NCBI RefSeq assembly: GCF_902859805.1
Contig: NZ_CADIKC010000005.1
Span: 310,001-374,000 of the forward strand
Origin: Paraburkholderia sediminicola
Lineage (GTDB): Bacteria > Pseudomonadota > Gammaproteobacteria > Burkholderiales > Burkholderiaceae
Reading direction: 5' to 3'
DNA length: 64,000 nt
The position numbers were made by a program, and so were the translations under genes. The notes under the pieces are model-generated. The model ran no database searches. It saw nothing but the letters and a program-made list of their open reading frames with translations, and was not told where the DNA came from. Below are positions 1-8,568 of the stretch, in pieces (the first letter of the stretch is position 1; every line of letters begins with the position of its first letter).

Positions 1-792
1 GAGGTGCTCCAGCGCATCTCTCATCGGCACACTGGAAACGACAATCGGCCCAGTGAACGGCGTATCCAGATCGACGATCACGTAGATAGCGGAAGCAATA
101 GAAACTGCTCCAAGCGAAATCATGACCAGTGCCAATGCATTGCGCGGCGCAATCAATCCGAAGCTGAGAAAAATCACGCACAACCAGAACGTCAACGTCA
201 TCAAAAAAGGCATGGAAATTGAGCTGTGCGCTTCCTCGATAATCTTCCATCGGGCGTCCACCGTCCGCCGATATTGCGTCAAGGCGTCATCGAGCGCGCG
301 CTGCTGTAGTGGATCGTGCGCTCGCAGTTGTCGTAGCTGCCTGCCCACCGCGGTCAGCATATCGCCGAGCCGCACGTTCTCCAGCTTCTGCGTGTCGTCC
401 TGTGTTCCGATGTTCCTCGGATAGTCACCGGCGGGAGGCGGCTCGCCTGGCCATGTCGACGCAATCGCCGCTGCGGTGTACGCGCGCAGCAGGTTACGGG
501 CCTCATCGGTGTCGCTGCCATATTCCCGCAGGGTCGTGTCGAACTCGATCAGGTCCGCTGCATAGGTGCGTAAATCATTCGACTCGGTATCGAAACTGGA
601 TTTCGCGGACGCCGTCATCAACCCGAGCACCAAAGCGGCAAACGTCACCAGCATGCCGATAACCAGCTGGATGAGTTGCACGGTTTCGTGCGCCTTGTGC
701 TCCTCTGGCAGCAAGGGGCGCACCCACACGCCAAAGCCGGTTCCGACAAGCAATAAAGCGAAAACCAGCAGGGCCGAGCCTATTTCTGACAT
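1..792 (-). CDS. DUF4239 (bestrophin-like) membrane protein, 3' end outside window
   Basis: An open frame on the minus strand starts with ATG at 792 (preceded by CCGGAG) and runs 264 codons to the window edge without a stop, so its C-terminus is missing. The N-terminus has two hydrophobic segments (about residues 5-25 and 36-60, the second containing LVIGMLVTFAALVLGLMTA). A charged, probably cytoplasmic stretch of about 130 residues follows, then two more hydrophobic segments near residues 195-245. This two-plus-two layout and the central alpha-helical part resemble the DUF4239/bestrophin-like family, whose function is not established. It diverges from the chemoreceptor gene downstream. The family call is from memory of the pattern; the frame itself is clear. 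Confidence 0.8.
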   Translation of the reverse strand, partial: MSEIGSALLVFALLLVGTGFGVWVRPLLPEEHKAHETVQLIQLVIGMLVTFAALVLGLMTASAKSSFDTESNDLRTYAADLIEFDTTLREYGSDTDEARNLLRAYTAAAIASTWPGEPPPAGDYPRNIGTQDDTQKLENVRLGDMLTAVGRQLRQLRAHDPLQQRALDDALTQYRRTVDARWKIIEEAHSSISMPFLMTLTFWLCVIFLSFGLIAPRNALALVMISLGAVSIASAIYVIVDLDTPFTGPIVVSSVPMRDALEHL

Positions 793-1097
793 AGAAATGC
801 TCCGGAGACACGCGCCTCGTCACTTTCTACCAACCGCCGCCTGCCGACCACCCGGGTAGTCCCGCAAATGCCACTGCTCAAATGGCGGCCAACTTCCGCT
901 CGTATGTTGATGTATCGCAAACGTATGCGCCATCAACCATAAAGTTTTCTGTAATCCCGCCGTAGACCATCTATGTGGCGTTCGCTTAAATTTTGATCAA
1001 AGGTTGCGGACCTGGCCGTATGGGCTTGGGCGCAGCACGCGTGGCCGAGGCTAGTTTTCTGAACATTCGGTCAGGCAGCCCAATGGAGACCAGCCCG
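793..1097. other. intergenic region between divergent genes
   Basis: About 305 bases between the divergent membrane-protein and chemoreceptor genes. It is more AT-rich than its flanks, notably around 930-1010, and must hold both promoters. I could not identify a convincing -35/-10 pair or a flagellar sigma-28-type box (GCCGATAA) in it. Confidence 0.5.
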
Positions 1098-2738
1098 ATG
1101 CTGAAAAATCTGTCGATTCGAACCTGCCTTACCCTGATGATCGTGTTCTTCGGCGTGGTGCTGCTGTTCGGCGCCGCCGCCGGACTGCTGTCGTTGCGTT
1201 CGAGCAACGCGTCGCTGCAGCAGATGTACACCGTGGACACGCCCGCAGTCGCCGACCTCGAAGGTAGCGCTGGACAACTGCTGCGCCTGCGTCTGGCGCT
1301 GGCGACGTACGCATCGTTGGTCGACCTGAACGATCAGGACGGCGCGAACGCGGTGCTCAAGCGCTTTGATCAGTATCAGAAAGCATCGAATGATCGTCTG
1401 GCCCATTATGTGAGCCGTGCGAGCACGGATGCTGACGAACAGCGCCTGATCAAGGACATGCAGGACAAGCGCGATACCTTCCTGCACGACGGTGTCGAGC
1501 CGGCACTGGCCGCGCTGAAGTCCGGCGACAAGACCGCATTCGAGCAGTTGCAGGCGCACAAGCTGCCGTCGCTCTATAGCGCGTACGAGAAGGCCATGCT
1601 CACGCTCGAGCAATTGCAACTCGATCACGGCGCACAGCGTTATCAGGATGCACAGGATCTGTTCTACGCGATCTGCATTACGGTCGCGATCGGTATGGGG
1701 CTATCGCTGCTGGGCGCCTTGATCGGACGGGCGGTGATGGTGCGGGCGATTGTTAGCCCGGTCGACGCGACCATCGCGCAGTTTCAGCGGATTGCCAATG
1801 GCGATCTGACCGGCCAGATCGACGTGACGAGCAATAACGAAATGGGCCGTCTCGCAGCGGCGTTGCGCAAGATGCAGGACTCGCTGATCGAGACGGTGAA
1901 CGCTGTGCGTCACGGCACGGAATCGATCGATACGGGCGTAAGCGAGATTGCAGCCGGTAATACCGATCTGTCGCAACGTACCGAGGAGCAGGCCGCATCG
2001 CTCGAAGAAACGGCGGCCAGCATCGAGGAGCTGACCTCGACAGTCAAGCAGACCGCGGACAACGCGAAGCAGGCGAGTTCGCTGGCGCAGGGTGCGTCGA
2101 GTCTTGCTGCGCAGGGGGGCGATCTGACGGAGCAGGTGGTGGGCACGATGCATGGCATCGTCGACGACTCGCGGCGGATTGCCGACATTGTCGGTGTGAT
2201 CGAAGGGATTGCTTTCCAGACCAATATTCTCGCGTTGAACGCGGCGGTTGAGGCGGCGCGTGCGGGCGAGCAGGGCCGTGGGTTTGCGGTGGTGGCGAGC
2301 GAAGTGCGGTCGTTGGCACAGCGAAGCGCCGCGGCGGCCAAGGAGATCAAGGGATTGATCGATGCGTCGACGGCGCGGGTGCAGGCAGGGTCGCAGTTGG
2401 TCGAGCGCTCGGGGTCGACGATGACCGAGATTGTCGGCGCGATTTCTCGTGTGAGCTCGATCATGGGTGAGATCGCGGCGGCTGCGCTTGAGCAGAGTAC
2501 CGGGATCGATCAGGTGAATCTGGCTGTTGCGCAGATGGATGAGGTGACGCAGCAGAATGCAGCGCTGGTTGAGCAGGCTGCCGCGGCGGCTGGTTCGCTG
2601 GAGGATCAGGCTCGCAAGTTGACTTCGGCGGTGGCTGTGTTTCAGACGGGGGGCGGGGATTCTTCTCTTGCAGGTCGGCGAGGTGGGGCAGCGGCTGCGC
2701 AGCGGAAGGTTAATGCGGGTGAGTTTGTAGCGGCTTGA
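1098..2738 (+). CDS. methyl-accepting chemotaxis protein
   Basis: Inner-membrane chemoreceptor of 546 residues that would signal to the CheA/CheW array. From the N-terminus: TM1 (about 12-32), a periplasmic four-helix Tar-like ligand domain, TM2 (about 190-212), a HAMP linker, then a long cytoplasmic signalling coiled coil. The conserved hairpin tip is present near residue 371 (GIAFQTNILALNAAVEAARA). Start choice: ATG at 1098 has GGAG nine bases upstream and gives a usual N-terminus (MLKNLSIRTCLTL). ATG at 1083 and starts further upstream lack a good site and add an untypical leader. No NWETF-like tether for CheR/CheB is visible at the C-terminus. No che genes are nearby, so it is an orphan receptor with unknown ligand. 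Confidence 0.95.
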   Translation: MLKNLSIRTCLTLMIVFFGVVLLFGAAAGLLSLRSSNASLQQMYTVDTPAVADLEGSAGQLLRLRLALATYASLVDLNDQDGANAVLKRFDQYQKASNDRLAHYVSRASTDADEQRLIKDMQDKRDTFLHDGVEPALAALKSGDKTAFEQLQAHKLPSLYSAYEKAMLTLEQLQLDHGAQRYQDAQDLFYAICITVAIGMGLSLLGALIGRAVMVRAIVSPVDATIAQFQRIANGDLTGQIDVTSNNEMGRLAAALRKMQDSLIETVNAVRHGTESIDTGVSEIAAGNTDLSQRTEEQAASLEETAASIEELTSTVKQTADNAKQASSLAQGASSLAAQGGDLTEQVVGTMHGIVDDSRRIADIVGVIEGIAFQTNILALNAAVEAARAGEQGRGFAVVASEVRSLAQRSAAAAKEIKGLIDASTARVQAGSQLVERSGSTMTEIVGAISRVSSIMGEIAAAALEQSTGIDQVNLAVAQMDEVTQQNAALVEQAAAAAGSLEDQARKLTSAVAVFQTGGGDSSLAGRRGGAAAAQRKVNAGEFVAA

Positions 2739-2748
2739 TGCGGCGGAC

Positions 2749-2773
2749 CCTTCGCGGTTAAGCGCCGCGAAGG
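2749..2773. terminator. hairpin between convergent genes
   Basis: A perfect 9-bp inverted repeat (CCTTCGCGG / CCGCGAAGG, 7-base loop) lies between the stop of the chemoreceptor gene and the stop of the cytochrome gene on the other strand. No T-run follows on either strand, so intrinsic termination is only possible, not shown. Confidence 0.45.
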
Positions 2774-2792
2774 CTAAACCAGGCCCAAACGG

Positions 2793-3602
2793 TCACTGCA
2801 TAGCGGCGTAATACTTAGCCACGCTATCAATCTCCGCCGAGGTCATCTGCCGGGCCACATTCCGCATCTGCTCATTAATATCGTTATGCCGGGCACCGGA
2901 AGCAAACGCCCGCATCTGCGCAGCGAGATAAATGGACGACTGCCCCCCAAGCCAGGGCGCAGCCCCTTTACGATCCAACTGTCCATGACAGGCAGCACAA
3001 GGCGCAATATTCCGCTGCGGATCACCCTGCATGGCAAGCCTCACGGCATTCGCATCCAGTCCAGCGCCTGTAGGCGGAACCTCCGCCGCCGGCGCGCGAG
3101 ACAGCGAAGCATAATAAGCCGCCAGATCATGCAAATCCTGATCGCTGCGCGCCGCAATGATCGGTTGCATCACCGCGTTCTGCCGCACACCGTTCTGATA
3201 GTCGCGCAACTCTTTATAGACCACGTCGGCATACTGTCCGGCCAACGCGGGCGCCGTCACCTGCACCGTGCCCAGCACGCCATGGCACATCGAGCAATTC
3301 TGCGTCGCGATCGTCGCGCCGCGGCCAATCGAATTCGCGTCGGCGCGCGCCCGCCGCAACGGCGGCAAGACCACCACCTCGCTCGGCGCCGGCCCGGCAA
3401 TATTAGCGCCGCCGTACCAACTCGACGGCGCTCCTGCGGCGCTGCAAATCGTCGCCCATAAGCCGCGCTCGCTGAATCCGCCATTCGCCGATGGCAACCA
3501 GATGAAGCCGATCAATATTCCCACCACAGCAATCGCAACCGTGCCGCCCAGGCTCACCGTGAACCATGGGTTGCGCAAGCTGAAGACGCGTTCCTGACTC
3601 AT
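2793..3602 (-). CDS. membrane-anchored dihaem cytochrome c (c4-like)
   Basis: A 269-residue protein with an N-terminal membrane anchor (about residues 15-36) and two covalent haem sites, CSMCH (103-107) and CAACH (202-206), in two successive class-I cytochrome c folds like cytochrome c4. The start at 3602 is chosen because its ATG overlaps the stop of the oxidase subunit I gene (ATGA), a translational-coupling overlap. It is the last gene of the ba3-oxidase cluster and probably delivers electrons in the periplasm to the CuA site of subunit II. The 70-residue segment between anchor and first haem resembles nothing I recognise. Confidence 0.9.
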   Translation of the reverse strand: MSQERVFSLRNPWFTVSLGGTVAIAVVGILIGFIWLPSANGGFSERGLWATICSAAGAPSSWYGGANIAGPAPSEVVVLPPLRRARADANSIGRGATIATQNCSMCHGVLGTVQVTAPALAGQYADVVYKELRDYQNGVRQNAVMQPIIAARSDQDLHDLAAYYASLSRAPAAEVPPTGAGLDANAVRLAMQGDPQRNIAPCAACHGQLDRKGAAPWLGGQSSIYLAAQMRAFASGARHNDINEQMRNVARQMTSAEIDSVAKYYAAMQ

Positions 3603-5224
3603 CGCTGTGCTCCAACAACAACTGCCGGCACCGACGTCTGCGGCAATCTGAGCAACTGAAAGATCGGCACGCTGTAGTTGACGACCGTCAGCCCGATCAT
3701 CAACGCCACCCACAAGCCGAAACTATTGAGCGCGGCAGGCACGTGCTCCACCGGCTGTGCTGCGCTCGCGAAACGGAAACTCTGTTGCTGTACCTCCGGC
3801 CCGAATTGCGACTTCGCGAGGATGTAGATGAACAGCACGCCGGATACCACCAGGATCAGTCCGCCCACTGCCGACATCCCCACCCAGAACGCCTGCGATT
3901 CCATCCCCGGCATGTTGTAGTCGTAATAGGCCATGCGGCGCGGCGCACCGAGCAAGCCGACGTAATGCCACGGCAGCGTCACCACCATCATGCCGACGAA
4001 CCACAGCCACAGTTGCGTACGCACCAGTTTCACCGACGCAATCGCGCGGCCGGTCAGTTGCGGCCACAGTTCGTACGCGATCGCGAAGTACATGATGACG
4101 ATCGCGCCGCCGAAAATCAGATGGAAGTGTCCGGTCACCCACTGCGTGTTGTGCACCGTCGAATTCAACTGGTAGCTCATGTTGATCAGGCCGCCCGCAC
4201 CGCCAAGGCCTAGCATCACGAACGAAAACGCGATCACCAGCATCATCGGGTTCTGCCACGGCAAAGCGGTCAGCCAGCCGAACGCGCCCTTGCCACCGCG
4301 CAGCCTGCCGGCGATTTCCACCGAAGCGCAGATGGTGAACACCGTCAGCAGCGTCGGCACCGACACCATGCCGGTGAACACCGCATGCAGGAACTTGAAG
4401 CCCGAGCCGACTTGCGGATCGGCGAACAGGTGATGAATGCCGATCGGCATCGCGAACACGAGGAACAGGATGAACGACACGCGCGCCATCGAATCGCTAT
4501 AGAGCCGTCCGCCGATCGCACGCGGCACCAGCGTGTAGTACGCGATGTAAGCCGGGATCAACCAGAAGTAGACGATCGCATGCAGCGTCCACGAGAACAG
4601 GATGCGTGAGAGGCCGGCATCGATTGTGTTGGTGAGACCGAAAGCCACCGGCAATATCTGGAGCAGAATTTCGAGCGCCGCGCCGACCGCGGTCCAGGCC
4701 CACAGATACGCACCCGCGACGTTGGCGAACATCGCGAGCGGTATCGGCTTGCCGGGATTCGCGCGCTTCCAGATGCGCAGATTCACGTGCATCAGCGCGA
4801 CCCAGATCCACGAGCCGACCACTACCAGCACCACGCCAAGATAATAGAACGGACTGCCGATCATCGGCGGATAGAAGGTGTAGAGCACTGAAGCTTTGCC
4901 GAGCGCGACCGGCACCATCGCCATCACTGCGCCCACCGCGAGCATGATGAACGCGGCCCATGCCCATTTCAGACCGACGAGCCGCTGTGCAAGTGCGAGT
5001 TCGACGATCGCGTAACCGAAGCCCATCGAAACGAGCGTGGGCAGCACGTATGCCATCACTGAGCCATGCGCGGTCACCGATCGATAGTAGAGCTCGGGGT
5101 CGCCGACCCAGGGCAGCAGCGGGCTGCGTACCAGCATCTGCCACGCGCCGAGCAGCAGCGCGATCAGAAACGCGATGAAGGCCAGCCAGAAATGCGCGAG
5201 AACGAGTCGCTTAGCGTGAAACAC
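3599..5224 (-). CDS. ba3-type (B-family) cytochrome c oxidase subunit I
   Basis: Catalytic subunit of a haem-copper terminal oxidase, reducing O2 to water at a haem-CuB centre in the inner membrane. 541 residues, about 13 membrane helices. Visible ligands: low-spin haem His53 in TAHGSVMAY; CuB His215 with the cross-linking Tyr219 in LHAIVYFWL; CuB His264/265 in IGIHHLFADP; and haem ligands His366/His368 in VTGHFHL. The segment around FADP and GRLRGGKGAFGW closely matches Thermus ba3 subunit I as I remember it, and differs from A-type CtaD and cbb3 CcoN. The residue after the CuB His is Ala where many oxidases have Pro/Glu. It overlaps subunit II upstream by 14 bases and the dihaem cytochrome downstream by 4. 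Confidence 0.93.
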   Translation of the reverse strand: MFHAKRLVLAHFWLAFIAFLIALLLGAWQMLVRSPLLPWVGDPELYYRSVTAHGSVMAYVLPTLVSMGFGYAIVELALAQRLVGLKWAWAAFIMLAVGAVMAMVPVALGKASVLYTFYPPMIGSPFYYLGVVLVVVGSWIWVALMHVNLRIWKRANPGKPIPLAMFANVAGAYLWAWTAVGAALEILLQILPVAFGLTNTIDAGLSRILFSWTLHAIVYFWLIPAYIAYYTLVPRAIGGRLYSDSMARVSFILFLVFAMPIGIHHLFADPQVGSGFKFLHAVFTGMVSVPTLLTVFTICASVEIAGRLRGGKGAFGWLTALPWQNPMMLVIAFSFVMLGLGGAGGLINMSYQLNSTVHNTQWVTGHFHLIFGGAIVIMYFAIAYELWPQLTGRAIASVKLVRTQLWLWFVGMMVVTLPWHYVGLLGAPRRMAYYDYNMPGMESQAFWVGMSAVGGLILVVSGVLFIYILAKSQFGPEVQQQSFRFASAAQPVEHVPAALNSFGLWVALMIGLTVVNYSVPIFQLLRLPQTSVPAVVVGAQR

Positions 5225-5783
5225 AGCTGAGCCTCCGTGATTGTCGGGCTTGCTCGAAGAACGTGGCTTTGTCGACGACCTTGACGTGCGCCCACATGGT
5301 CTGGTGGCCGAAGCCGCAGAACTCGTGACACGGCATGGTGTGATCGGCGGGTTTGTCGAAGCGCGTATTCAGCGTGGCGACATAGCCGGGCACGACCATC
5401 GTGTTGATGTTGGTGTCGGTCACGAGCAGCCCGTGCACGACATCGGCGCTGGTGGTGCGGATCGTGATCGGCGTGTCGGCGGGCACCAGCAGACATTGCG
5501 GCGTGAACGAATACTGCTGCGCGACGAAACGCACGACCACCGAGCCATCCGGCTCGACGGCGCTGCCGAGGTTGTCTTCGACGAATTCGCCCGACAGTTG
5601 CAGGCGCGAGGGATCGATCGTCTCGACCCGCGACGGCGGCATCATCGCCCAATGCAGCCCCGAGAACACGATGACGACGAGCATCAGAACGATCAGCGCC
5701 GTAGCGAAAATCGCCCAGCGGCGCTCGGCGCGCAAGGCGACTTCGTGACCGCTGCCCGGTTGGTGATTGGAGTCAGTCGACAT
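5211..5783 (-). CDS. ba3-type cytochrome c oxidase subunit II (CuA)
   Basis: 190 residues: one N-terminal membrane helix (about 23-45) and a periplasmic cupredoxin domain. The CuA set is complete: His117 (VVHGLL) and CHEFCGFGHQTM with Cys152, Glu154, Cys156, His160 and Met163. The single helix and short length fit the B-family subunit II (CbaB type), not A-type subunit II with two helices. It receives electrons from a c-type cytochrome and passes them to subunit I. The start ATG lies two bases after the stop of the small upstream gene; the end overlaps subunit I by 14 bases. Confidence 0.93.
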   Translation of the reverse strand: MSTDSNHQPGSGHEVALRAERRWAIFATALIVLMLVVIVFSGLHWAMMPPSRVETIDPSRLQLSGEFVEDNLGSAVEPDGSVVVRFVAQQYSFTPQCLLVPADTPITIRTTSADVVHGLLVTDTNINTMVVPGYVATLNTRFDKPADHTMPCHEFCGFGHQTMWAHVKVVDKATFFEQARQSRRLSCVSR

Positions 5784-5785
5784 AG

Positions 5786-5962
5786 TCAGTGGATGACGCC
5801 GCGCGGCAGAAAGACAAGAAAGTAGAAGCCGAACCAGATCGCCATGACGATCAGCGTGGCAACGCCGGCCACGGCGATCGCGCCATGCGGGCCGGCCGCG
5901 ACGACGCGTTCTACTTCTTCATCCGTAGGTGGGGCTGCGCTGCGGGTATCGTTCGCTTCCAT
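5786..5962 (-). CDS. small one-helix protein, candidate oxidase subunit IIa
   Basis: A 58-residue frame between the trihaem cytochrome and oxidase subunit II genes. ATG at 5962 is preceded by CCGGAG, and the stop is two bases before the subunit II start. The protein has a short acidic, Pro/Ala-rich N-terminus, then one membrane helix (about residues 27-52, including GAIAVAGVATLIVMAIWFGF) and a tiny C-terminal tail. Thermus ba3 oxidase has a comparable single-helix third subunit (IIa), and position plus size suggest the same role. The sequence is too short for me to prove homology. It is tightly packed in the operon, which supports a real gene. Confidence 0.82.
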   Translation of the reverse strand: MEANDTRSAAPPTDEEVERVVAAGPHGAIAVAGVATLIVMAIWFGFYFLVFLPRGVIH

Positions 5963-5992
5963 CTGGAGATTCTCCGGTGCAGCGGTTCAGGT

Positions 5993-7366
5993 TCAGTGCA
6001 GCGGCGCTTTGCGCAATTCGTTGACCTCGCGCGACGTCACCGGCTGGCCGTGGTTGCCCCACGCAGTGCGGATATACGTGACGACGGCGGCAGCATCGGT
6101 GTCGTTCAATTCCTGGCCGAACGGCGGCATGCCGTACGGCTCGGGATTGCGCGCGGTGCCGGGCGGGAAACCGCCATTGAGCACGATGCGGATCGGGTTG
6201 ACCGCGGAGTCCATTTCAATCGACTGGTTGCGTGCGAGCGGCGGGTAGTGTTGCAACTGGCCCTCGCCGCTTGCGCCGTGACACAGGGCGCATTTGTCGG
6301 CGTAGATTTTTTCTCCGAGCGCGAAGACGTTGGTGTTGGTCGGTGCGGACGGGCCCGATTTGCGCCCGCGATTGTCCGGTAAGGTCTTGAGATAGACCGC
6401 CATCGCCTTGACGTCATCTTCCGTCATGTACTGAAGGCTGTGATAGGTGACTTCGGCCATTGGTCCGTACACTGCGCCGCGATCGGAAATGCCCGCTTGC
6501 AGCAGATCGACGATGTCCTTGATGCTCCAGTCGCCGAGACCACCGTCTTTATCGGATGTGAGCGAAGGCGCGTACCAGTTCTGCACCGGAATCAGACCGC
6601 CCGCGAACTGCTCGCTTTGCGACGAGCCGCCGAGCATGTTGATCTTGGTGTGGCACATCGTGCAGTGCCCGAGCCCGTCGACGAGGTACGCGCCGCGATT
6701 CCATTCGACCGACTTGGTCGGGTCCGGTTGGAACTCGCCTTCACGGAAATACAACGTGCGCCAGCCGTACAGCAGCTTGCGCTGGTTGAACGGGAAGCGC
6801 AGCGTGTGCTTGTGATTCGGCTCGCGTACCGGCGCCACGGATTTCAGGTACGCGAAGATCGCGTTCGAGTCTTCACGTGTGACCTTGGTGTACTGGGCAA
6901 TCGGCATCGCAGGGTAGAGCAGGGTGCCGTCTGGCGTGCGACCGGTGCGCATCATCTTGAAGAACGCTTCCCCGCTCCATGTGCCGATGCCGTACTGCGC
7001 GTCCGGTGTGATGTTCGGCGAATACAGCGTGCCGAACGGCGTATCCATTGCGAGGCCGCCGGCGAACAGCTTGCCGCGCGGTGCGGTATGGCAGGCGACG
7101 CAGTCGCCGGCGCGCGCCAGATACTCGCCGCGTTTGACGATGTCGGGACGGGTGTCGGTTTTGTCGGCAGTGGCCGTTGCGGTCGTGGCGGCTGGTACGG
7201 CTTCAGCCGCGCTCGCTTCAGCGATCAGCAACACACGCGGTGTGCTGAAACGCGCGGCGCCACCGCCGACGATCAAGCCGGCAACCAGCAAGCTGAATAC
7301 AGCGATGCGACGGCGCTTCGTCATGGCATGCGCAACAGGGTGGCTCGAGCGGAAGATCGTCTTCAT
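5993..7366 (-). CDS. trihaem cytochrome c (dehydrogenase cytochrome subunit-like)
   Basis: 457 residues with a membrane anchor/signal (about 20-36), an Ala/Thr-rich linker, and three cytochrome c domains with motifs CVACH (89-93), CTMCH (235-239) and CALCH (359-363). The layout matches the trihaem cytochrome subunits of membrane-bound alcohol, gluconate or aldehyde dehydrogenases, which pass electrons from a periplasmic dehydrogenase to the chain. No dehydrogenase subunit is next to it here. The start at 7366 is chosen because its ATG overlaps the stop of the upstream cytochrome gene (ATGA). Its place ahead of the ba3 subunits suggests it feeds this oxidase, which is inference. Confidence 0.9.
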   Translation of the reverse strand: MKTIFRSSHPVAHAMTKRRRIAVFSLLVAGLIVGGGAARFSTPRVLLIAEASAAEAVPAATTATATADKTDTRPDIVKRGEYLARAGDCVACHTAPRGKLFAGGLAMDTPFGTLYSPNITPDAQYGIGTWSGEAFFKMMRTGRTPDGTLLYPAMPIAQYTKVTREDSNAIFAYLKSVAPVREPNHKHTLRFPFNQRKLLYGWRTLYFREGEFQPDPTKSVEWNRGAYLVDGLGHCTMCHTKINMLGGSSQSEQFAGGLIPVQNWYAPSLTSDKDGGLGDWSIKDIVDLLQAGISDRGAVYGPMAEVTYHSLQYMTEDDVKAMAVYLKTLPDNRGRKSGPSAPTNTNVFALGEKIYADKCALCHGASGEGQLQHYPPLARNQSIEMDSAVNPIRIVLNGGFPPGTARNPEPYGMPPFGQELNDTDAAAVVTYIRTAWGNHGQPVTSREVNELRKAPLH

Positions 7367-8079
7367 TGCGGTTGGCTCCCGCATGCGAGAGGCAGCCGCT
7401 CAGCGGACGCCGGCGCGGGCCGAGGATCGGCAGGGCGCGGCTGGCGCGCGAGCCAGCTCGATACCGCGGTGATGTCCTTGTCGGTCAGCTTGACGGCGAT
7501 CGAATGCATACAGTCCGGCGCAAGCGCGTGACGTGTGCCTGAGCGCCACGTGCCCATCTGCCCGGCGACGTAGCTCGCATGCAGGCCAAGCAGCCCCGGA
7601 ATGCCAGGCTGCGTACCCGTCATGCGTGCTCCGTGACACGCGATGCACGCCGGAATCTTGCGCGCCGGATCGCCTTGCGTGACGAGCCGCTGTCCGGCAG
7701 CGAGCACAGCCGGTGCGACGTCGGTGTGATCGGAATTGGGGTAGGGCGGTTGCAGCTCCGCGAAGTACTGGCTGATCTTGCGCAGATAGTCGTCGGGCAG
7801 GAAGGCGAGCAGATAGCCCATTGGCGGATAAGTACGGCCGCCGTCACGAAACGCGCTCAACTGATTGAACAGGTAGTCGGCCGGTTTGCCCGCGATACGC
7901 GGGAAGTAATCGTTGTTCAGGCCTTGGCCTTGCACGCCATGACACGAGGTGCAGGCGCGCACGCGCTCGTCCATGGCCGAGGGCATGGTGGCTGACGCGT
8001 CGGTGGCTGCGAACGCCGCGCCGCGCCACATGACGTAAAGCACCACCAGAATCGAAAATCCGATTGATCTACGATGCAC
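7363..8079 (-). CDS. periplasmic dihaem cytochrome c4-like protein
   Basis: 238 residues with an N-terminal signal sequence (hydrophobic core about 7-23) and two haem c sites, CTSCH (43-47) and CIACH (145-149), each opening a class-I cytochrome fold, as in cytochrome c4. It is the first gene of the minus-strand respiratory cluster and is coupled to the trihaem cytochrome by a 4-base overlap. It probably shuttles electrons from the quinol or dehydrogenase side to the ba3 oxidase. It is diverged from the other dihaem cytochrome of the cluster (2793-3602), which has a membrane anchor. Confidence 0.9.
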   Translation of the reverse strand: MHRRSIGFSILVVLYVMWRGAAFAATDASATMPSAMDERVRACTSCHGVQGQGLNNDYFPRIAGKPADYLFNQLSAFRDGGRTYPPMGYLLAFLPDDYLRKISQYFAELQPPYPNSDHTDVAPAVLAAGQRLVTQGDPARKIPACIACHGARMTGTQPGIPGLLGLHASYVAGQMGTWRSGTRHALAPDCMHSIAVKLTDKDITAVSSWLARQPRPADPRPAPASAERLPLACGSQPQ

Positions 8080-8568
8080 GCCAGGCCTCGCGGGGGGAAC
8101 GGTTATTTTTGCTATTTATTTCTCACGCATTCGCTCGTGAATTCACTCATCGGATTCGATGAACGATGCATGACAAGCCTGCCAATTCTTTTTCATAACG
8201 ACTGCATGAACAGCAAATCGAAACGGACTTATTAAGGAGGCACAGTATTGAAGCGATGCGGCAATGCAACTTCTTTATGAAGCGACAATCTGCCTGAGTG
8301 CGCCAATGGGTGGCGGCTTTCGGGCTGCAGTAATAACGCTTGATGCGTCTCGCAGACGTGTAGCAGGTTGCAGGAATTTATCCGGTGCGTCAATAAAATT
8401 TGCTAAGCCAATCGGCGATGCATTTGATCAGCATAGGCGTCGATTAGAGCGCCTTCAATATTTATTCTGTGTCTGGTTCAAGTGCGCACTGCATCGCCGA
8501 ATGCGATTGATGCGCTGCGTTTATGTCATGTTCCTTGAGCCGCAGCGCGTGGGTCAATGCGGAGCGCG
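8080..8568. other. 489-base gene-poor region upstream of the cytochrome cluster
   Basis: No convincing gene on either strand. It must contain the minus-strand promoter of the respiratory operon. Visible features: an inverted repeat TCATCG-GATT-CGATGA at 8147-8162, about 70 bases before the first cytochrome start, which could be an operator; and on the plus strand a perfect AAGGAGG (8234-8240) followed seven bases later by a TTG-initiated 10-codon frame (8248-8280). I saw no Fnr/Anr box (TTGAT-N4-ATCAA). Confidence 0.45.
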
